From Klebsiella aerogenes KCTC 2190 (lineage in GTDB: Bacteria > Pseudomonadota > Gammaproteobacteria > Enterobacterales > Enterobacteriaceae), in NCBI RefSeq assembly GCF_000215745.1, contig NC_015663.1, forward strand, positions 3,162,001 to 3,226,000: 64,000 nt of DNA, written 5' to 3'. A program made the position numbers and the translations under genes. Below the pieces are notes generated by a model. It had not been told where the DNA came from. It did no database searches and saw only the letters and a program-made list of their open reading frames with translations. Below are positions 1 to 10,807 of the stretch, one piece after another (the first letter of the stretch is position 1; each line of letters begins with the position of its first letter).

Positions 1-1111
1 GGATCGCGTACGACAGCGGGTTGACGGCGTCCTGCGGTTGACCGTCGACCAGATTTTGCCCGCCGATGGTGACGTTCTGGTACAGCGGGCTGCCGGCAGA
101 AGCTTTGGAGTGCGAGCCGGAGCGAATTTTGTTGACCTCCAGCAGCTTCAGCCAGCAGCAATGCAGCAGCTCAATGGCCTGTTCGCGATCCAACGATTGC
201 TGCAGTTCAACGTCGCGGCGGTAGTATGGATAGAGGTACTGGTCCATGCGGCCAAAAGAGACCGAGTGGCCGTTGGATTCAATCTGCAGGATCAACTGAA
301 TAAAGTAGCAGAGCTGCAGCGCCTGCCAGAAGGTTTTCGGCGGCTGGTGGGCGATAATTTCACAGTTTTCGGCGATCGCCAGCAGCTCGTCGCGGCGCAG
401 TTCGCGCGGCTCCTGCGCCGCCATGTCGCGCGCCAGCGTAGCGAAGCGTTTGCAGTGTTCGCTCACTGCCGCGAGCACGATATCGATCGCCTTCAGGAAC
501 TGTTCGCCGTGCAGATCTTCCAGCACCGTCAGATTAATGCGTGAGCGGCGCTCAGCGACCTTCGCGCGCATGCCGTCGAGCCCTTTTTCCAGCAGCAGCG
601 GATAGTTGACCGCCAGGTGGGCGTCGCCGGAAGTCATGTTGCCTTCGGCTTTGATAATGCCGGTGGCGAGCAGCGCTTTTTGTTCATCGGTAAACATGCC
701 GTAGCAGCGGTCCTGAACGGTCTGCCCGCGCCACCATGGGCACACTTCATGTAATACGCGTTTGTTCGCTTCGCTGACCGAGAAGCCGGCGCCCGGACGG
801 TCGGCGAGATCGTCGATCTCTTTCTCAATCCAGCTGACGGTATATTCCGGGAAAATCGGCGCGGCGCGAACTTCGCTGGCCTGGTTGCCGACGATCAGTT
901 CATCGTGCTTGATCCAGATAGTGCGTTCCGCCAGATGATGCGCCAGCGCCAGCGCGCGACGCACCGGGATGGGTTTATCGAGATGTTGCTGATAGGCGGC
1001 GGTATAGTGTTGGGCGCGCTCGGTACAAACCGGCGGCTTAACGATATGCACCAGCGCCATTTTATGCGCCTGAATGCGGGCGCTCAGAGTATCCAGTTTT
1101 AAGGTGGTCAT
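1..1111 (-). CDS. pflF: PflF (YbiW), pyruvate formate-lyase-like glycyl radical enzyme, N-terminal part
   Basis: Reading the minus strand from an ATG at 1109-1111 gives 370 codons with no stop before the window edge, so the C-terminal part, including the glycyl-radical loop, is missing. The protein starts MTTLKLDTLS and agrees closely with E. coli YbiW/PflF throughout. The family cleaves or dehydrates small substrates by radical chemistry after activation by a radical-SAM activase. The substrate of this paralogue is not established, so a true pyruvate formate-lyase role is only a family-based guess. The activase gene pflE ends 3 bp upstream, so the two are probably co-transcribed in the order pflE-pflF. 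Confidence 0.93.
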   Translation of the reverse strand, partial: MTTLKLDTLSARIQAHKMALVHIVKPPVCTERAQHYTAAYQQHLDKPIPVRRALALAHHLAERTIWIKHDELIVGNQASEVRAAPIFPEYTVSWIEKEIDDLADRPGAGFSVSEANKRVLHEVCPWWRGQTVQDRCYGMFTDEQKALLATGIIKAEGNMTSGDAHLAVNYPLLLEKGLDGMRAKVAERRSRINLTVLEDLHGEQFLKAIDIVLAAVSEHCKRFATLARDMAAQEPRELRRDELLAIAENCEIIAHQPPKTFWQALQLCYFIQLILQIESNGHSVSFGRMDQYLYPYYRRDVELQQSLDREQAIELLHCCWLKLLEVNKIRSGSHSKASAGSPLYQNVTIGGQNLVDGQPQDAVNPLSYAI

Positions 1112-1114
1112 AAG

Positions 1115-2014
1115 TTATCCTCGTAGGGTCGCCGTTAAACCTTTGCTTTGCGCGTACTGCTGTGCAAAGGCCAGCAGCTCGGGAGCGGCCAGCGGTTTGT
1201 CCGGTGCGGTATAGGGCTGACTGAGTAGTTGGTATTTATTCATTCCCAGCGTGTGGTACGGCAGGAAATGGATTTCGCTGACCTGCAGGCGGTCAGCGGC
1301 AAAATCGGTAATCGCGGTAATATCGGCTTCGCTGGCGTTAAACCCCTGAATTAACGGGACGCGGATAATGATTTTTTTCCCTGCCTGCGCCAGGCGCTGC
1401 AGGTTATCCAGCACCCGGCGGGCGCTGCCGTCGGTCCACTGCTGGAAGACGGCCTCGTCGACGTGCTTCAGGTCGGCCAGAAACAGATCGACAAACGGTA
1501 AAGAGGGTTCAATGTACTTCCACGGTACGTGCAGGCAGGTTTCCACGGCGGTGTGAATGCCCGCCTGATGGCTGGCTTCGAACAGCGCCTGCGCCAGCGC
1601 CGGGTTCATAAAGGGCTCGCCGCCGGAAAGAGTAATGCCTCCGCCGCTGCGATCGTAAAACGGTTTATCGCGCAGCACCGTCGCCATAATTTCCGTCACG
1701 CTTTTTTCCTCGCCGCAGACCGTCAGCGCGGTTGTGGGGCAGCAGTGGCGTAGCGCGGCAATGTGGCTGTCGTTGACGTTTTGCCGATGGATGATCAGGC
1801 CATCCAGATTACGGGTAATCACCTCCGGTGCCGCCTGCTGGCAAAGCTCGCAGCCGTCAAGACACAGCCGCGCGTCATACAGCAGGTCTTCGCTGCGGGC
1901 GCGGCTTTCCGGGTTCTGACACCAACGGCAGCCCAGCGAACAGCCTTTAAGGAATACGACGGTACGGATCCCCGGGCCGTCATGGGTGGAGTAGCGCTGG
2001 ATGTTGAAGATCAT
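1115..2014 (-). CDS. pflE: PflE (YbiY), radical-SAM glycyl-radical enzyme activase
   Basis: This is a 299-residue protein that would install the glycyl radical on PflF. The radical-SAM motif CxxxCxxC is at Cys25, Cys29 and Cys32. Further cysteines around residues 50-95 fit the ferredoxin-like extra cluster domain typical of this activase type. The sequence matches E. coli YbiY nearly end to end. An AGAGGG ribosome-binding site precedes the ATG. It is the first gene of a pflE-pflF unit, and its upstream region carries a good FNR-type box, which fits an oxygen-sensitive enzyme. Confidence 0.95.
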   Translation of the reverse strand: MIFNIQRYSTHDGPGIRTVVFLKGCSLGCRWCQNPESRARSEDLLYDARLCLDGCELCQQAAPEVITRNLDGLIIHRQNVNDSHIAALRHCCPTTALTVCGEEKSVTEIMATVLRDKPFYDRSGGGITLSGGEPFMNPALAQALFEASHQAGIHTAVETCLHVPWKYIEPSLPFVDLFLADLKHVDEAVFQQWTDGSARRVLDNLQRLAQAGKKIIIRVPLIQGFNASEADITAITDFAADRLQVSEIHFLPYHTLGMNKYQLLSQPYTAPDKPLAAPELLAFAQQYAQSKGLTATLRG

Positions 2015-2041
2015 GATTTACCCTCTTATTTGCATATGAAG

Positions 2042-2083
2042 ATTAAATAACTTTCGAATGAAAGTTATATTGACGCAAATCAA
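2042..2083 (-). promoter_or_regulatory. Putative FNR-dependent promoter of pflE-pflF with an operator-like inverted repeat
   Basis: On the minus strand a -10-like TTTAAT lies at 2042-2047. A box TTGACGCAAATCAA, matching the FNR consensus at 9 of 10 positions, lies at 2070-2083. If transcription starts near 2035 the box is centred at about -41.5, the class II activator position. Between them, at 2049-2066, is a perfect inverted repeat AACTTTC-gaat-GAAAGTT, which would cover the -35 to -10 spacer and may bind a repressor. The elements are seen in the sequence; the regulation is inferred. Confidence 0.6.
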
Positions 2084-2169
2084 CAATCAGAGTGGGTAGT
2101 AGAGATGGGGAGAAAAAGAACGGCGTGGTTCACAAAATAACCGGCGACCTGCCTCGCCGGCGGCTGGAA

Positions 2170-2925
2170 TTAGCGTGAACCGCACACCTCGCACTGCGGG
2201 TGGCGCATCAGCTTCATTTCGCGAAACTGGCAGGTCATCGCGTCATACATCACGATTTTTCCCCTGGCGGGGGTGCCGTAACCGGTCAGCAGTTTAATCG
2301 CCTCCATGGCCTGCAGTGAACCGATAGTGCCGACCAGCGGCGCCATCACCCCGGCTTCGACGCAGGTGAGGGCGTTTTCGCCGAACAGGCGGCTCAGGCA
2401 GCGATAGCAGGGCTCGCCGTCCTGATAGGTAAAGACGCTGATTTGCCCTTCCATACGAATTGCCGCGCCGGAGATCAGCGGGGTTTTGTGTTGGAAGCAG
2501 CCAGCATTGAGCTGGTTACGAACAGCAACGTTGTCGGTACAGTCCAGCACCAGATGGTGGTCGGCAATCTGCGTTGCCAGCGCCGCGTCATCCAGCATTG
2601 CATCGATGGTGACCAGCCGGACGTGCGGGTTAATGCGCGCCAGCGCATCGCGGGCAGAATCGACCTTCGGCTGGCCGATGGTCGCGTCGCTGTGCAGCGT
2701 CTGGCGTTGTAGATTGGATAATGAAACGGTATCGAAATCCAGCAGGGTGAGCTGACCCACCCCGGCCGCCGCCAGGTATTGAGCGGCGGCGCAGCCGAGC
2801 CCGCCGAGGCCGACGACCAGTACGCGAGCGGCTTTTAACCGCTCCTGACCGTCGAAATCAAACCCTCGCAGTACGATCTGCCGGTTATAGCGCAGCATCT
2901 CCTCGTCGCTCAGCTCAACGGCCAT
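2170..2925 (-). CDS. moeB: MoeB, molybdopterin-synthase adenylyltransferase
   Basis: A 251-residue E1-like enzyme that adenylates the C-terminal glycine of MoaD so that it can be thiocarboxylated for molybdopterin synthesis in the cytoplasm. The nucleotide-binding GLGGLG motif is near residue 39. Zinc-binding cysteine pairs CYRC and CEVC are visible towards the C-terminus. The ATG overlaps the moeA stop by one base (TAATG), which suggests translational coupling. K-12 has fsaA between moeB and pflE; here only 155 bp separate them and no fsaA is present. Confidence 0.96.
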   Translation of the reverse strand: MAVELSDEEMLRYNRQIVLRGFDFDGQERLKAARVLVVGLGGLGCAAAQYLAAAGVGQLTLLDFDTVSLSNLQRQTLHSDATIGQPKVDSARDALARINPHVRLVTIDAMLDDAALATQIADHHLVLDCTDNVAVRNQLNAGCFQHKTPLISGAAIRMEGQISVFTYQDGEPCYRCLSRLFGENALTCVEAGVMAPLVGTIGSLQAMEAIKLLTGYGTPARGKIVMYDAMTCQFREMKLMRHPQCEVCGSR

Positions 2926-4160
2926 TACAGCCCCCCAAACAGATGATTAAAGGGCTCGACTTCGACCCATTCGCCCGCTTCGACGTTGCCGCGTTCGCGC
3001 TCCAGTACGATAAAGCAGTTACCGAGGCTGAATGAGCTGAAAATGTGCGAGCCCTGATGGCCGGTGGTGCTCACCACCAGTTCGCCTTCCGGATTGCGCT
3101 GCAGCACGCCGCGCTGGAAGTCGAGGCGGCCCGGCGATTTTTTCAGCCGGCTGGCGGCGCGCACGCGCAGACGCATCGGCTGGGTTTGACCGCGGTTGCC
3201 GGAGAGCTTGGCCAGCAGCGGTTGTACCAGTTGATAGAAGGTTAAGGTGGCGGAAACCGGATTGCCCGGCAGGCCGCAGAACCAGCTGTTGCTGAGCTTG
3301 CCGAAGGCGAACGGTTTACCCGGCTTAATCGCCAGCTTCCAGAAGCCGATCTCGCCCAGTTCTTCGAGGATAGTTTTGGTGTAATCGGCTTCGCCCACGG
3401 AGACGCCGCCTGAGCTTATTACCACATCGGCCTGCTGGTCGGCGGCGATAAAGGCGTCGCGCAGCTTCGCCGGATCGTCAGGAATAATGCCGAGGTTGAT
3501 CACCTCGCAGCCCAGCTGTTCGAGCATCAGATGTACCGCCAGGCGGTTAGTATCATAAATCTGGCCATCGCCGAGCGGTTGGCCCGGCAACTGGAGTTCA
3601 TCCCCGGTCGAGAAGACCGCGACGCGCACTTTACGGACTACCTCGGCGTCGGCAATACCCAGCGATGCCAGCACCGGCAACTCGGCTACGGTGAGACGCG
3701 TACCCGCCGGGAATACTACCGCGCCGTTGGCGATATCTTCGCCGCGCCGGCGAATATTTTGCCCGGCTTTTACCGGCGCGATGAAGCGCACGCCGGCGTC
3801 GGTTTGTTCCGTTTCTTCCTGCATGACCACGGCGTCGCAGCCTTCCGGCACCGGCGCGCCGGTCATGATGCGGATACAGGTGCCCGCCGGCCAGGCGTCG
3901 TGGAACGGTTGGCCAGCAAAGGCCTTACCGGCAACCGGCAGCGCCGCGCCGTCGGTGAGGTCGGCCAGGCGCACGGCATAGCCGTCCATCGCCGAGTTAT
4001 CAAAACCGGGTACGTCCAGCGGCGAAACGACATCATGGGCGGTCACGCGCGAAAAGGCCTGCAGCAGCGGCAGGGTTTCCGTGGCCTGCAGCGGCGAAAT
4101 ACGGTCGAGCATCTGAGTCAGGGCTGTGTCGAGCGGCATCAGTCCGGCGGTAAAATCCAT
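2925..4160 (-). CDS. moeA: MoeA, molybdopterin molybdenumtransferase
   Basis: A 411-residue protein that inserts molybdate into adenylylated molybdopterin to form the active cofactor. The MoCF-binding core, with [13 protein letters not shown] about two thirds along and the GLPGNPVS loop, is intact, and the length equals the E. coli protein. It is first in the moeA-moeB operon. The divergent region shared with iaaA (4161-4339) is AT-rich and should hold promoters for both directions. I could not place a ModE or other operator there with confidence. Confidence 0.96.
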   Translation of the reverse strand: MDFTAGLMPLDTALTQMLDRISPLQATETLPLLQAFSRVTAHDVVSPLDVPGFDNSAMDGYAVRLADLTDGAALPVAGKAFAGQPFHDAWPAGTCIRIMTGAPVPEGCDAVVMQEETEQTDAGVRFIAPVKAGQNIRRRGEDIANGAVVFPAGTRLTVAELPVLASLGIADAEVVRKVRVAVFSTGDELQLPGQPLGDGQIYDTNRLAVHLMLEQLGCEVINLGIIPDDPAKLRDAFIAADQQADVVISSGGVSVGEADYTKTILEELGEIGFWKLAIKPGKPFAFGKLSNSWFCGLPGNPVSATLTFYQLVQPLLAKLSGNRGQTQPMRLRVRAASRLKKSPGRLDFQRGVLQRNPEGELVVSTTGHQGSHIFSSFSLGNCFIVLERERGNVEAGEWVEVEPFNHLFGGL

Positions 4161-4339
4161 GGGTTACTCCTGCTGGCAAAACGTCGAAAACGCCTATTAT
4201 GGCAGAAAAGCGCCGGCGACTGTATGCCACTGCGGTACGAGGCTTTACATCACCGGATGCTCTTTCTATATTCAAAAAACGTATAAAAGGTTAGTCAGTA
4301 TAATGATATCTATACAGTTTATGGCAAAGGAAAGATTGA

Positions 4340-5281
4340 ATGGGTAAGGCGGTAATAGCAATCCACGGCGGCGCCGGCGCGATTAGCCGCGCGCAGATGA
4401 CTCAGGCGCGTGAACGCGAGTATGTGGCCGCGCTGTCGGCCATCGTCGATAGCGGACAAAAAATGTTGGCAGCAGGCGCCAGCGCGCTGGATGCAGTGAC
4501 CGAAGCGGTACGCCTGCTGGAAGAGTGCCCGCTATTTAACGCCGGAATAGGTTCCGTGTTTACCCACGATCAAACTCACGAACTGGATGCCTGTGTGATG
4601 GATGGCTATAGCCTGCAGGCCGGCGCGGTCGCGGGCGTAAAGCATCTGCGTAACCCGGTGCTGGCGGCGCGTCTGGTGCTGGAAGAAAGTCCGCACGTGC
4701 TGCTTATCGGCGAAGGGGCGGAAAAGTTTGCCGCCTCGCGCGGCATGGCGCTGGTTGAGAACGAGTTATTTTCTACCACCGAGCGGCTTCTGCAGTTGCA
4801 GCAGGCGAAAGAGGGCGGCGAGATTATTCTCGACCACCATGCCGCACCGCTCGATGAACGCCACAAAATGGGTACCGTCGGCGCGGTGGCGCTGGATCTG
4901 GCCGGTAATCTGGCGGCAGCGACCTCCACCGGCGGAATGACCAATAAACTGCCCGGACGCGTCGGCGACAGCCCAGTGCCGGGCGCGGGCTGCTATGCCA
5001 ATAATGCCAGCGTCGCGGTCTCCTGCACCGGCACCGGCGAAGTCTTCATGCGCACGCTCGCCGCTTACGACATTTCAGCGTTGATGGAGTACGGCAATCT
5101 CAGCCTGTTTGAGGCCTGCGAGCGGGTGGTGCAAGAAAAACTGCCGGCGCTGGGCGGCAGCGGGGGCCTTATCGCCATCGACCGCGAGGGGAATGTGGTG
5201 CTGCCGTTCAACAGTGAAGGGATGTACCGGGCGTGGTGTTATGCGGGCGATACGCCGACGATTGGAATTTATCGCGAATAA
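4340..5281 (+). CDS. iaaA: IaaA, isoaspartyl peptidase / L-asparaginase
   Basis: A 313-residue Ntn-hydrolase precursor that removes isoaspartyl residues from peptides and hydrolyses asparagine. It is expected to cut itself before Thr179, which here lies in the conserved context [11 protein letters not shown], so the autoprocessing site is intact. The substrate-loop motif with [12 protein letters not shown] follows in the beta subunit. An AAAGGA-type ribosome-binding site precedes the ATG. It heads the gsi operon; gsiA starts 14 bp after its stop. Peptidase plus glutathione importer suggests peptide and glutathione salvage. Confidence 0.95.
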   Translation: MGKAVIAIHGGAGAISRAQMTQAREREYVAALSAIVDSGQKMLAAGASALDAVTEAVRLLEECPLFNAGIGSVFTHDQTHELDACVMDGYSLQAGAVAGVKHLRNPVLAARLVLEESPHVLLIGEGAEKFAASRGMALVENELFSTTERLLQLQQAKEGGEIILDHHAAPLDERHKMGTVGAVALDLAGNLAAATSTGGMTNKLPGRVGDSPVPGAGCYANNASVAVSCTGTGEVFMRTLAAYDISALMEYGNLSLFEACERVVQEKLPALGGSGGLIAIDREGNVVLPFNSEGMYRAWCYAGDTPTIGIYRE

Positions 5282-5295
5282 AAGGAGAAGCGAGT

Positions 5296-7149
5296 TTGCC
5301 GCAAAGTCATGAAATTGATGAAGACGATGTGCTGGTGGTACGCGATCTTAACGTCGCCTTTAGCCAGCAGCGGCAGCGCGTTTCTGCGGTGCGTAACCTG
5401 TCATTTAGCCTCCGCCGCGGCGAGACGCTGGCGATTGTCGGCGAGTCCGGTTCCGGAAAATCGGTGACTGCCCTGGCGTTGATGCGCCTGCTCGACGGGG
5501 CGGTCAGCGAGGTCAGCAGCGAGGCGTTGCTGCTGCGTCGACGCAACCGTCAGGTGATTGATATTAATGCTCAAACGGCGGGGCAGATGCGTCAGGTTCG
5601 CGGCGCGGACGTGGCGATGATTTTTCAGGAGCCGATGACCTCGCTGAACCCGGTATTCACCATCGGCGAACAAATTGCCGAGTCTATTCGGCTACATCAG
5701 GGACTGCGCCATGACGAGGCGCTGCGGGAAGCGAAAAAGATGCTCGAACGGGTGCGTATTCCGGAAGCGGAAGCGATGCTTTCACGTTACCCGCATCAGC
5801 TTTCCGGCGGCATGCGCCAGCGGGTGATGATCGCCATGGCGTTATCGTGTCGCCCGGCGGTACTGATTGCCGATGAACCCACCACCGCGCTGGACGTTAC
5901 GATTCAGGCGCAGATCCTGCAGCTTATCGCCGCGCTGCAAAAAGAGATGGCGATGGGGGTGATGTTTATCACTCACGATATGGGCGTGGTGGCGGAAATC
6001 GCCGATCGCGTGCTGGTGATGTATCGCGGCGAAGCGGTAGAAAGTGGGCGCGTCGAGGATATTTTTCGCGCCCCGCAGCATCCTTATACCCGGGCGCTAC
6101 TGGCGGCGGTGCCGAAGCTCGGCTCGATGCGCGGCAGCGATTTGCCGCGACGCTTCCCGCTGCTCAACGACGGTGTGACCCAGCAGCCGGAACAGAATAC
6201 CGTGGTAGCCGGTAAACCGATTTTGCAGGTACGCGACCTGGTCGCGCGTTTTCCGATCCGCGGCGGTATTCTCAACCGCGTCACCCGCGAAGTGCATGCG
6301 GTGGAAAAAGTGAGTTTCGACCTGTGGCCGGGCGAAACGCTGTCGCTGGTCGGCGAATCCGGCTGCGGTAAATCGACCACCGGGCGGGCGCTGCTGCGGC
6401 TGGTGGAAGCGCAAGGCGGCAGCATCACCTTTAACGGCCAGCGTATTGATGCGCTGTCCGGCGGCAAGCTACAGACGCTGCGCCGCGACATTCAGTTTAT
6501 TTTTCAGGATCCTTACGCTTCGCTCGATCCGCGGCAGACGGTCGGTTATTCCATTATGGAGCCGCTGCGCGTGCATGGTTTGCTGGAAGGGGATGCGGCT
6601 CGCGAACGCGTCGCCTGGCTGTTGCAGCGCGTGGGGCTGGAGGCGGAACACGCGTGGCGTTATCCGCATGAGTTTTCCGGTGGTCAGCGGCAGCGTATCT
6701 GCATCGCCCGCGCGCTGGCACTCAATCCGAAAGTGGTGATCGCCGATGAGTCGGTGTCGGCGCTGGACGTGTCTATTCGCGCGCAGATTATTAATCTGCT
6801 GCTCGATTTACAGCGTGAAATGGGCATCGCATTTCTGTTTATTTCCCATGACATGGCGGTGGTGGAGCGCATCAGCCATCGCGTAGCGGTGATGTATCGC
6901 GGGCGGATCGTGGAGATTGGCCCGCGTCGCGCCGTTTTTGAGAACCCGCAGCATCCTTACACCCGTAAACTGATGGCGGCGGTGCCGGTTGCCGATCCGG
7001 CGCATCGTCAACCGCAGCGCGTATTACTCTCTGACGAGCTGCCGGGGAATATCTATAAACCGGGAGAAGAAATCGACAGCGCGCCGTTACAGCTGGTAGC
7101 GCCGGGGCATTATGTCGCCCGCGAGCCCGCCGATGTACTGAGCCGATAA
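5296..7149 (+). CDS. gsiA: GsiA, glutathione ABC importer, double ATPase subunit
   Basis: A fused protein with two ATP-binding cassettes that powers glutathione import through GsiC/GsiD. I chose the TTG at 5296 (617 residues) because an AAAGGAG site sits 8 bp upstream and the N-terminus then aligns with E. coli GsiA. An in-frame ATG at 5233 lies inside iaaA and gives an unlikely extension. Walker A motifs occur at residues 49-56 and 353-360, the first LSGGMRQ signature at about 169, and the second signature is FSGGQRQR. Each half ends with the oligopeptide-transporter type HPYTR motif. Confidence 0.94.
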   Translation: MPQSHEIDEDDVLVVRDLNVAFSQQRQRVSAVRNLSFSLRRGETLAIVGESGSGKSVTALALMRLLDGAVSEVSSEALLLRRRNRQVIDINAQTAGQMRQVRGADVAMIFQEPMTSLNPVFTIGEQIAESIRLHQGLRHDEALREAKKMLERVRIPEAEAMLSRYPHQLSGGMRQRVMIAMALSCRPAVLIADEPTTALDVTIQAQILQLIAALQKEMAMGVMFITHDMGVVAEIADRVLVMYRGEAVESGRVEDIFRAPQHPYTRALLAAVPKLGSMRGSDLPRRFPLLNDGVTQQPEQNTVVAGKPILQVRDLVARFPIRGGILNRVTREVHAVEKVSFDLWPGETLSLVGESGCGKSTTGRALLRLVEAQGGSITFNGQRIDALSGGKLQTLRRDIQFIFQDPYASLDPRQTVGYSIMEPLRVHGLLEGDAARERVAWLLQRVGLEAEHAWRYPHEFSGGQRQRICIARALALNPKVVIADESVSALDVSIRAQIINLLLDLQREMGIAFLFISHDMAVVERISHRVAVMYRGRIVEIGPRRAVFENPQHPYTRKLMAAVPVADPAHRQPQRVLLSDELPGNIYKPGEEIDSAPLQLVAPGHYVAREPADVLSR

Positions 7150-7182
7150 CAACCTAACGCACTCTTGCAGGAGCATAACAAC

Positions 7183-8724
7183 ATGACTCAACCTGTTACA
7201 CGCAAATGGCTACTGGCGCTTGGCATCGCCTCGGCGCTGGCGGCGACGCCGGCCTTCGCCGCGAAAGATGTGGTAGTGGCGGTCGGTTCCAACTTCACGA
7301 CCCTTGATCCCTATGACGCGAACGATACGTTATCGCAGGCGGTGGCGAAGTCGTTTTATCAAGGCCTGTTCGGCCTTGATAAAGAGATGAAACTGCAAAA
7401 CGTATTGGCGGAAAGTTACACCGTTTCGGCGGATGGTCTGGTGTATACCATCAAGCTGCACAGCGGGGTGAAATTCCAGGATGGCACCGATTTTAACGCC
7501 GAAGCGGTGAAAGCGAATCTCGACCGCGCCAGCAATCCGGATAACCATCTCAAACGCTATAACCTATATAAGAATATCGCCAGCACCGAGGCGGTGGACC
7601 CGACGACGGTCAAAATCACGCTCAAACAGCCGTTCTCGGCGTTTATCAATATTCTTGCCCATCCGGCGACGGCGATGATTTCGCCGGCGGCGCTGAAAAA
7701 ATATGGCAAGGAGATCGGCTTCCACCCGGTAGGTACCGGGCCGTATAAGCTCGATACCTGGAACCAGACCGATTTCGTCAAAGTCAGCAAGTTTGACGGT
7801 TATTGGCAGCCGGGGCTGCCGAAGCTGGATTCCATTACCTGGCGCCCGGTGGTCGATAACAACACCCGTGCGGCGATGCTGCAGACCGGCGAGGCGCAGT
7901 TCGCCTTCCCGATCCCTTACGAGCAGGCGCCGCTGCTGGCGAAAAACAGCAAGCTGGAGCTGGTGGCCAGCCCGTCGATTATGCAGCGCTATATCAGCAT
8001 GAACGTAACGCAGAAGCCGTTCGATAATCCGAAGGTGCGGGAAGCCATTAACTATGCGATTAACCGTCAGGCGCTGGTTAAGGTCGCGTTTGCCGGATAT
8101 GCCACCCCGGCGACCGGCGTCGTACCGCCTTCTATTGCTTACGCCCAAACCTACAGCGCATGGCCTTACGACCCGGCGAAAGCCCGTCAGTTGCTGAAAG
8201 AAGCCGGTTTCCCTAACGGCTTTAGCACCACGCTGTGGTCATCGCATAATCACAGCACCGCGCAGAAGGTGCTGCAGTTTACCCAGCAGCAGCTGGCGCA
8301 GGTGGGTATTAAAGCGCAAGTGACGGCGATGGACGCCGGACAGCGTGCGGCGCAGGTTGAAGGCAAGGGGCAGAAAGAGAGCGGGGTGCGGATGTTCTAC
8401 ACCGGCTGGTCAGCGTCGACTGGCGAAGCCGACTGGGCGCTGTCGCCGCTATTCGCCTCACAAAACTGGCCGCCGACCCTGTTTAACACCGCGTTTTACA
8501 GTAACCCGCAGGTCGATAAAGATCTGAGCGAGGCGCTGAAAACGACCGATGCGCAACAGAAGACCACACTCTATAAAGATGCGCAGGACATTATCTGGAA
8601 AGAGTCGCCGTGGGTGCCGCTGGTGGTGGAAAAGCTGGTATCGGCGCATAGCAAAAACCTGACCGGGTTTTATATTCAACCGGATACCGGTTTTAGCTTC
8701 GAGCAGGCGGATCTGACGCAGTGA
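7183..8724 (+). CDS. gsiB: GsiB, periplasmic glutathione-binding protein
   Basis: A 513-residue family 5 (dipeptide/oligopeptide type) solute-binding protein. A Sec signal peptide with a hydrophobic core ends at about residue 26 (TPAFA-AKD), so the mature protein is periplasmic. The rest matches E. coli GsiB strongly. The ATG at 7183 is preferred over an upstream TTG because CAGGAG lies 9 bp before it and a normal signal sequence results. It delivers glutathione to GsiC/GsiD and is third in the operon. Confidence 0.95.
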   Translation: MTQPVTRKWLLALGIASALAATPAFAAKDVVVAVGSNFTTLDPYDANDTLSQAVAKSFYQGLFGLDKEMKLQNVLAESYTVSADGLVYTIKLHSGVKFQDGTDFNAEAVKANLDRASNPDNHLKRYNLYKNIASTEAVDPTTVKITLKQPFSAFINILAHPATAMISPAALKKYGKEIGFHPVGTGPYKLDTWNQTDFVKVSKFDGYWQPGLPKLDSITWRPVVDNNTRAAMLQTGEAQFAFPIPYEQAPLLAKNSKLELVASPSIMQRYISMNVTQKPFDNPKVREAINYAINRQALVKVAFAGYATPATGVVPPSIAYAQTYSAWPYDPAKARQLLKEAGFPNGFSTTLWSSHNHSTAQKVLQFTQQQLAQVGIKAQVTAMDAGQRAAQVEGKGQKESGVRMFYTGWSASTGEADWALSPLFASQNWPPTLFNTAFYSNPQVDKDLSEALKTTDAQQKTTLYKDAQDIIWKESPWVPLVVEKLVSAHSKNLTGFYIQPDTGFSFEQADLTQ

Positions 8725-8770
8725 TAGTGCTTATGCTCACGCGTACCCTCTGCCGAAATGGGAGGGGGCG

Positions 8771-9691
8771 ATGCTGAATTACGTTCTGAAGCGCCTGCTG
8801 GGGCTCATTCCGACGCTGTTTATCGTCGCCGTTCTAGTGTTCCTGTTTGTACATATGCTGCCGGGCGATCCGGCGCGGCTGATCGCCGGGCCGGAAGCCG
8901 ATGCGCAGGTGGTGGCGATGGTTCGCCAACAGTTGGGGCTCGATCAGCCGCTGCACGTGCAGTTTTGGCACTATATCACCAATGTATTGCAGGGGGATTT
9001 CGGTATCTCGATGGCTTCGCGCCGCCCGGTGACCAGCGAAATCGCCAGCCGCTTTATGCCGACGCTATGGTTAACGCTTGCCAGTATGAGCTGGGCGGTG
9101 CTGTTCGGCATGGCGGCGGGCATCGCCGCGGCAGTGTGGCGCAATCGCTGGCCGGATCGGTTGGGGATGGCGCTGGCGGTAACCGGTATCTCCTTCCCGG
9201 CGTTCGCCCTCGGCATGCTGCTGATGCAGGTTTTTTCCGTCGAGCTGGGCTGGCTGCCGACTGTCGGCGCCGACAGCTGGCGGCACTATATTCTGCCGTC
9301 GTTGACCCTTGGCGCCGCGGTGGCATCGGTGATGGCGCGCTTCACCCGCGCGTCGTTCGTCGACGTGCTGCATGAGGATTACATGCGTACCGCGCGGGCT
9401 AAAGGGGTGAGCGAAACGCTGGTGGTGTTGAAGCATGGCCTGCGCAACGCGATGATCCCGGTAGTGACCATGATGGGTCTGCAGTTCGGTTTTTTGCTCG
9501 GCGGCTCCATTGTGGTGGAGAAGGTCTTCAACTGGCCGGGGCTTGGCCGGCTGCTGGTCGATTCCGTAGAGATGCGCGACTACCCGGTGATCCAGGCGGA
9601 AGTGCTGCTGTTTTCGCTGGAGTTCATTCTTATCAACTTAGTGGTGGACGTAATGTATGCCGCCATTAACCCGGCTATCAGGTACAAGTAA
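8771..9691 (+). CDS. gsiC: GsiC, glutathione ABC importer permease
   Basis: A 306-residue inner-membrane permease of the DppB/OppB type with about six hydrophobic helices. The family loop sequence around [10 protein letters not shown], which contacts the ATPase, lies at roughly residues 203-212. Length and sequence equal E. coli GsiC. A GGGAGGGGG ribosome-binding site directly precedes the ATG. It pairs with GsiD, whose start is only 1 bp beyond its stop codon. Confidence 0.95.
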   Translation: MLNYVLKRLLGLIPTLFIVAVLVFLFVHMLPGDPARLIAGPEADAQVVAMVRQQLGLDQPLHVQFWHYITNVLQGDFGISMASRRPVTSEIASRFMPTLWLTLASMSWAVLFGMAAGIAAAVWRNRWPDRLGMALAVTGISFPAFALGMLLMQVFSVELGWLPTVGADSWRHYILPSLTLGAAVASVMARFTRASFVDVLHEDYMRTARAKGVSETLVVLKHGLRNAMIPVVTMMGLQFGFLLGGSIVVEKVFNWPGLGRLLVDSVEMRDYPVIQAEVLLFSLEFILINLVVDVMYAAINPAIRYK

Positions 9692-9692
9692 G

Positions 9693-10604
9693 GTGCGATT
9701 GCTCAACTGGAGAAGGGAAGCGGTTATCAACGCCATGCCGGGCGTTAAGCCCGGGCAGATCCGCACGCCGTGGCATGAATTCTGGCGGCGTTTTCGTCGC
9801 CAGCCGGTGGCGATGGCAGCGGGCCTATTTGTGCTGCTGCTGATTGTCGTCGCGATTATCGCGCCGTGGATAGCGCCGTATGACGCGGAAAACTATTTTG
9901 ATTACGACCGGCTCAATGAAGGGCCGTCAATGGTGCATTGGTTCGGCGTTGATTCGCTGGGGCGCGATATCTTCAGCCGTGTGCTGGTCGGCGCGCAAAT
10001 TTCGCTGGCCGCAGGGGTTCTGGCGGTACTAATTGGCGCGCTAATTGGCACCGTGCTCGGCCTGCTGGCCGGTTACTACGAAGGCTGGTGGGACCGCATC
10101 ACCATGCGTATCTGCGACGTGCTGTTTGCCTTCCCCGGCATTCTGCTGGCGATTGCGGTAGTGGCGGTGATGGGCAGCGGGATGGCCAACGTGATTATCG
10201 CGGTGGCGATATTCTCAATTCCGGCGTTCGCCCGCCTGGTGCGCGGTAATACGTTAGTGCTGAAGCAGCAGACGTTTATTGAGTCGGCGCGCAGTATCGG
10301 CGCCAGCGATACGACCATTCTGTTCAACCATATTTTGCCCGGTACGGTATCGTCGATAGTGGTTTATTTTACCATGCGCATCGGCGTGTCGATTATCTCC
10401 GCCGCCAGCCTGTCGTTCCTCGGCCTTGGCGCCCAGCCGCCGACGCCGGAGTGGGGGGCGATGCTGAACGAAGCGCGCGCGGATATGGTGATGGCGCCGC
10501 ATGTGGCGTTATTCCCGGCGATCGCCATTTTCCTGACGGTGCTGGCGTTTAATCTGTTGGGCGACGGCCTGCGCGATGCGCTGGATCCGAAGATAAAGGG
10601 GTAG
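9693..10604 (+). CDS. gsiD: GsiD, glutathione ABC importer permease
   Basis: The second permease of the glutathione importer, of DppC/OppC type. I take the GTG at 9693 as the start (303 residues, the same length as E. coli GsiD). The protein then begins VRLLNWRR just after the gsiC stop, which implies translational coupling. The ATPase-coupling loop near ESARSIGAS and about six membrane helices are present. It is the last gene of iaaA-gsiABCD and is followed by non-coding repeat DNA rather than an obvious strong terminator. Confidence 0.94.
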   Translation: MRLLNWRREAVINAMPGVKPGQIRTPWHEFWRRFRRQPVAMAAGLFVLLLIVVAIIAPWIAPYDAENYFDYDRLNEGPSMVHWFGVDSLGRDIFSRVLVGAQISLAAGVLAVLIGALIGTVLGLLAGYYEGWWDRITMRICDVLFAFPGILLAIAVVAVMGSGMANVIIAVAIFSIPAFARLVRGNTLVLKQQTFIESARSIGASDTTILFNHILPGTVSSIVVYFTMRIGVSIISAASLSFLGLGAQPPTPEWGAMLNEARADMVMAPHVALFPAIAIFLTVLAFNLLGDGLRDALDPKIKG

Positions 10605-10631
10605 GAGACAAACGCGGCGGTAGCAAAGTTG

Positions 10632-10807
10632 GTAGATACTGTTATCGGCTTGCAGCCGTTTCGCTCCAGGACAAAGGGTTGTCCTGTGCTGTTTCCGAGA
10701 ACATTGCGCTCCCGATATTTCTTCTGCGTTATGGCTCTCATGGCGCAGGGAGCGCACAGAGGGCGGCCAGTCGCCGCCGCCCTCTGTACTCCCGGGCTCT
10801 GGCCGCC
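10632..10807 (+). repeat. Dispersed structured repeat, copy 1
   Basis: About 176 bp here match, in inverted orientation, 53117-53290 of the same window, with scattered substitutions. The unit folds into two conserved hairpins. The first has stem GCGCTCC/GGAGCGC (706-712 with 749-755, add 10000) enclosing CTGCG/CGCAG. The second is a perfect 12-bp stem at 10756-10767 with 10776-10787 and an 8-nt loop. The second stem differs between copies by a compensatory A-T to G-C change. Short open frames across it are probably not genes. I do not recognise a named family. Confidence 0.8.

Noticed and set aside
3531..4286. A 251-codon plus-strand frame opposite moeA that runs towards iaaA
   Set aside because: It is antisense to a full-length moeA, has no good start signal and is rich in arginine and histidine like other shadows.
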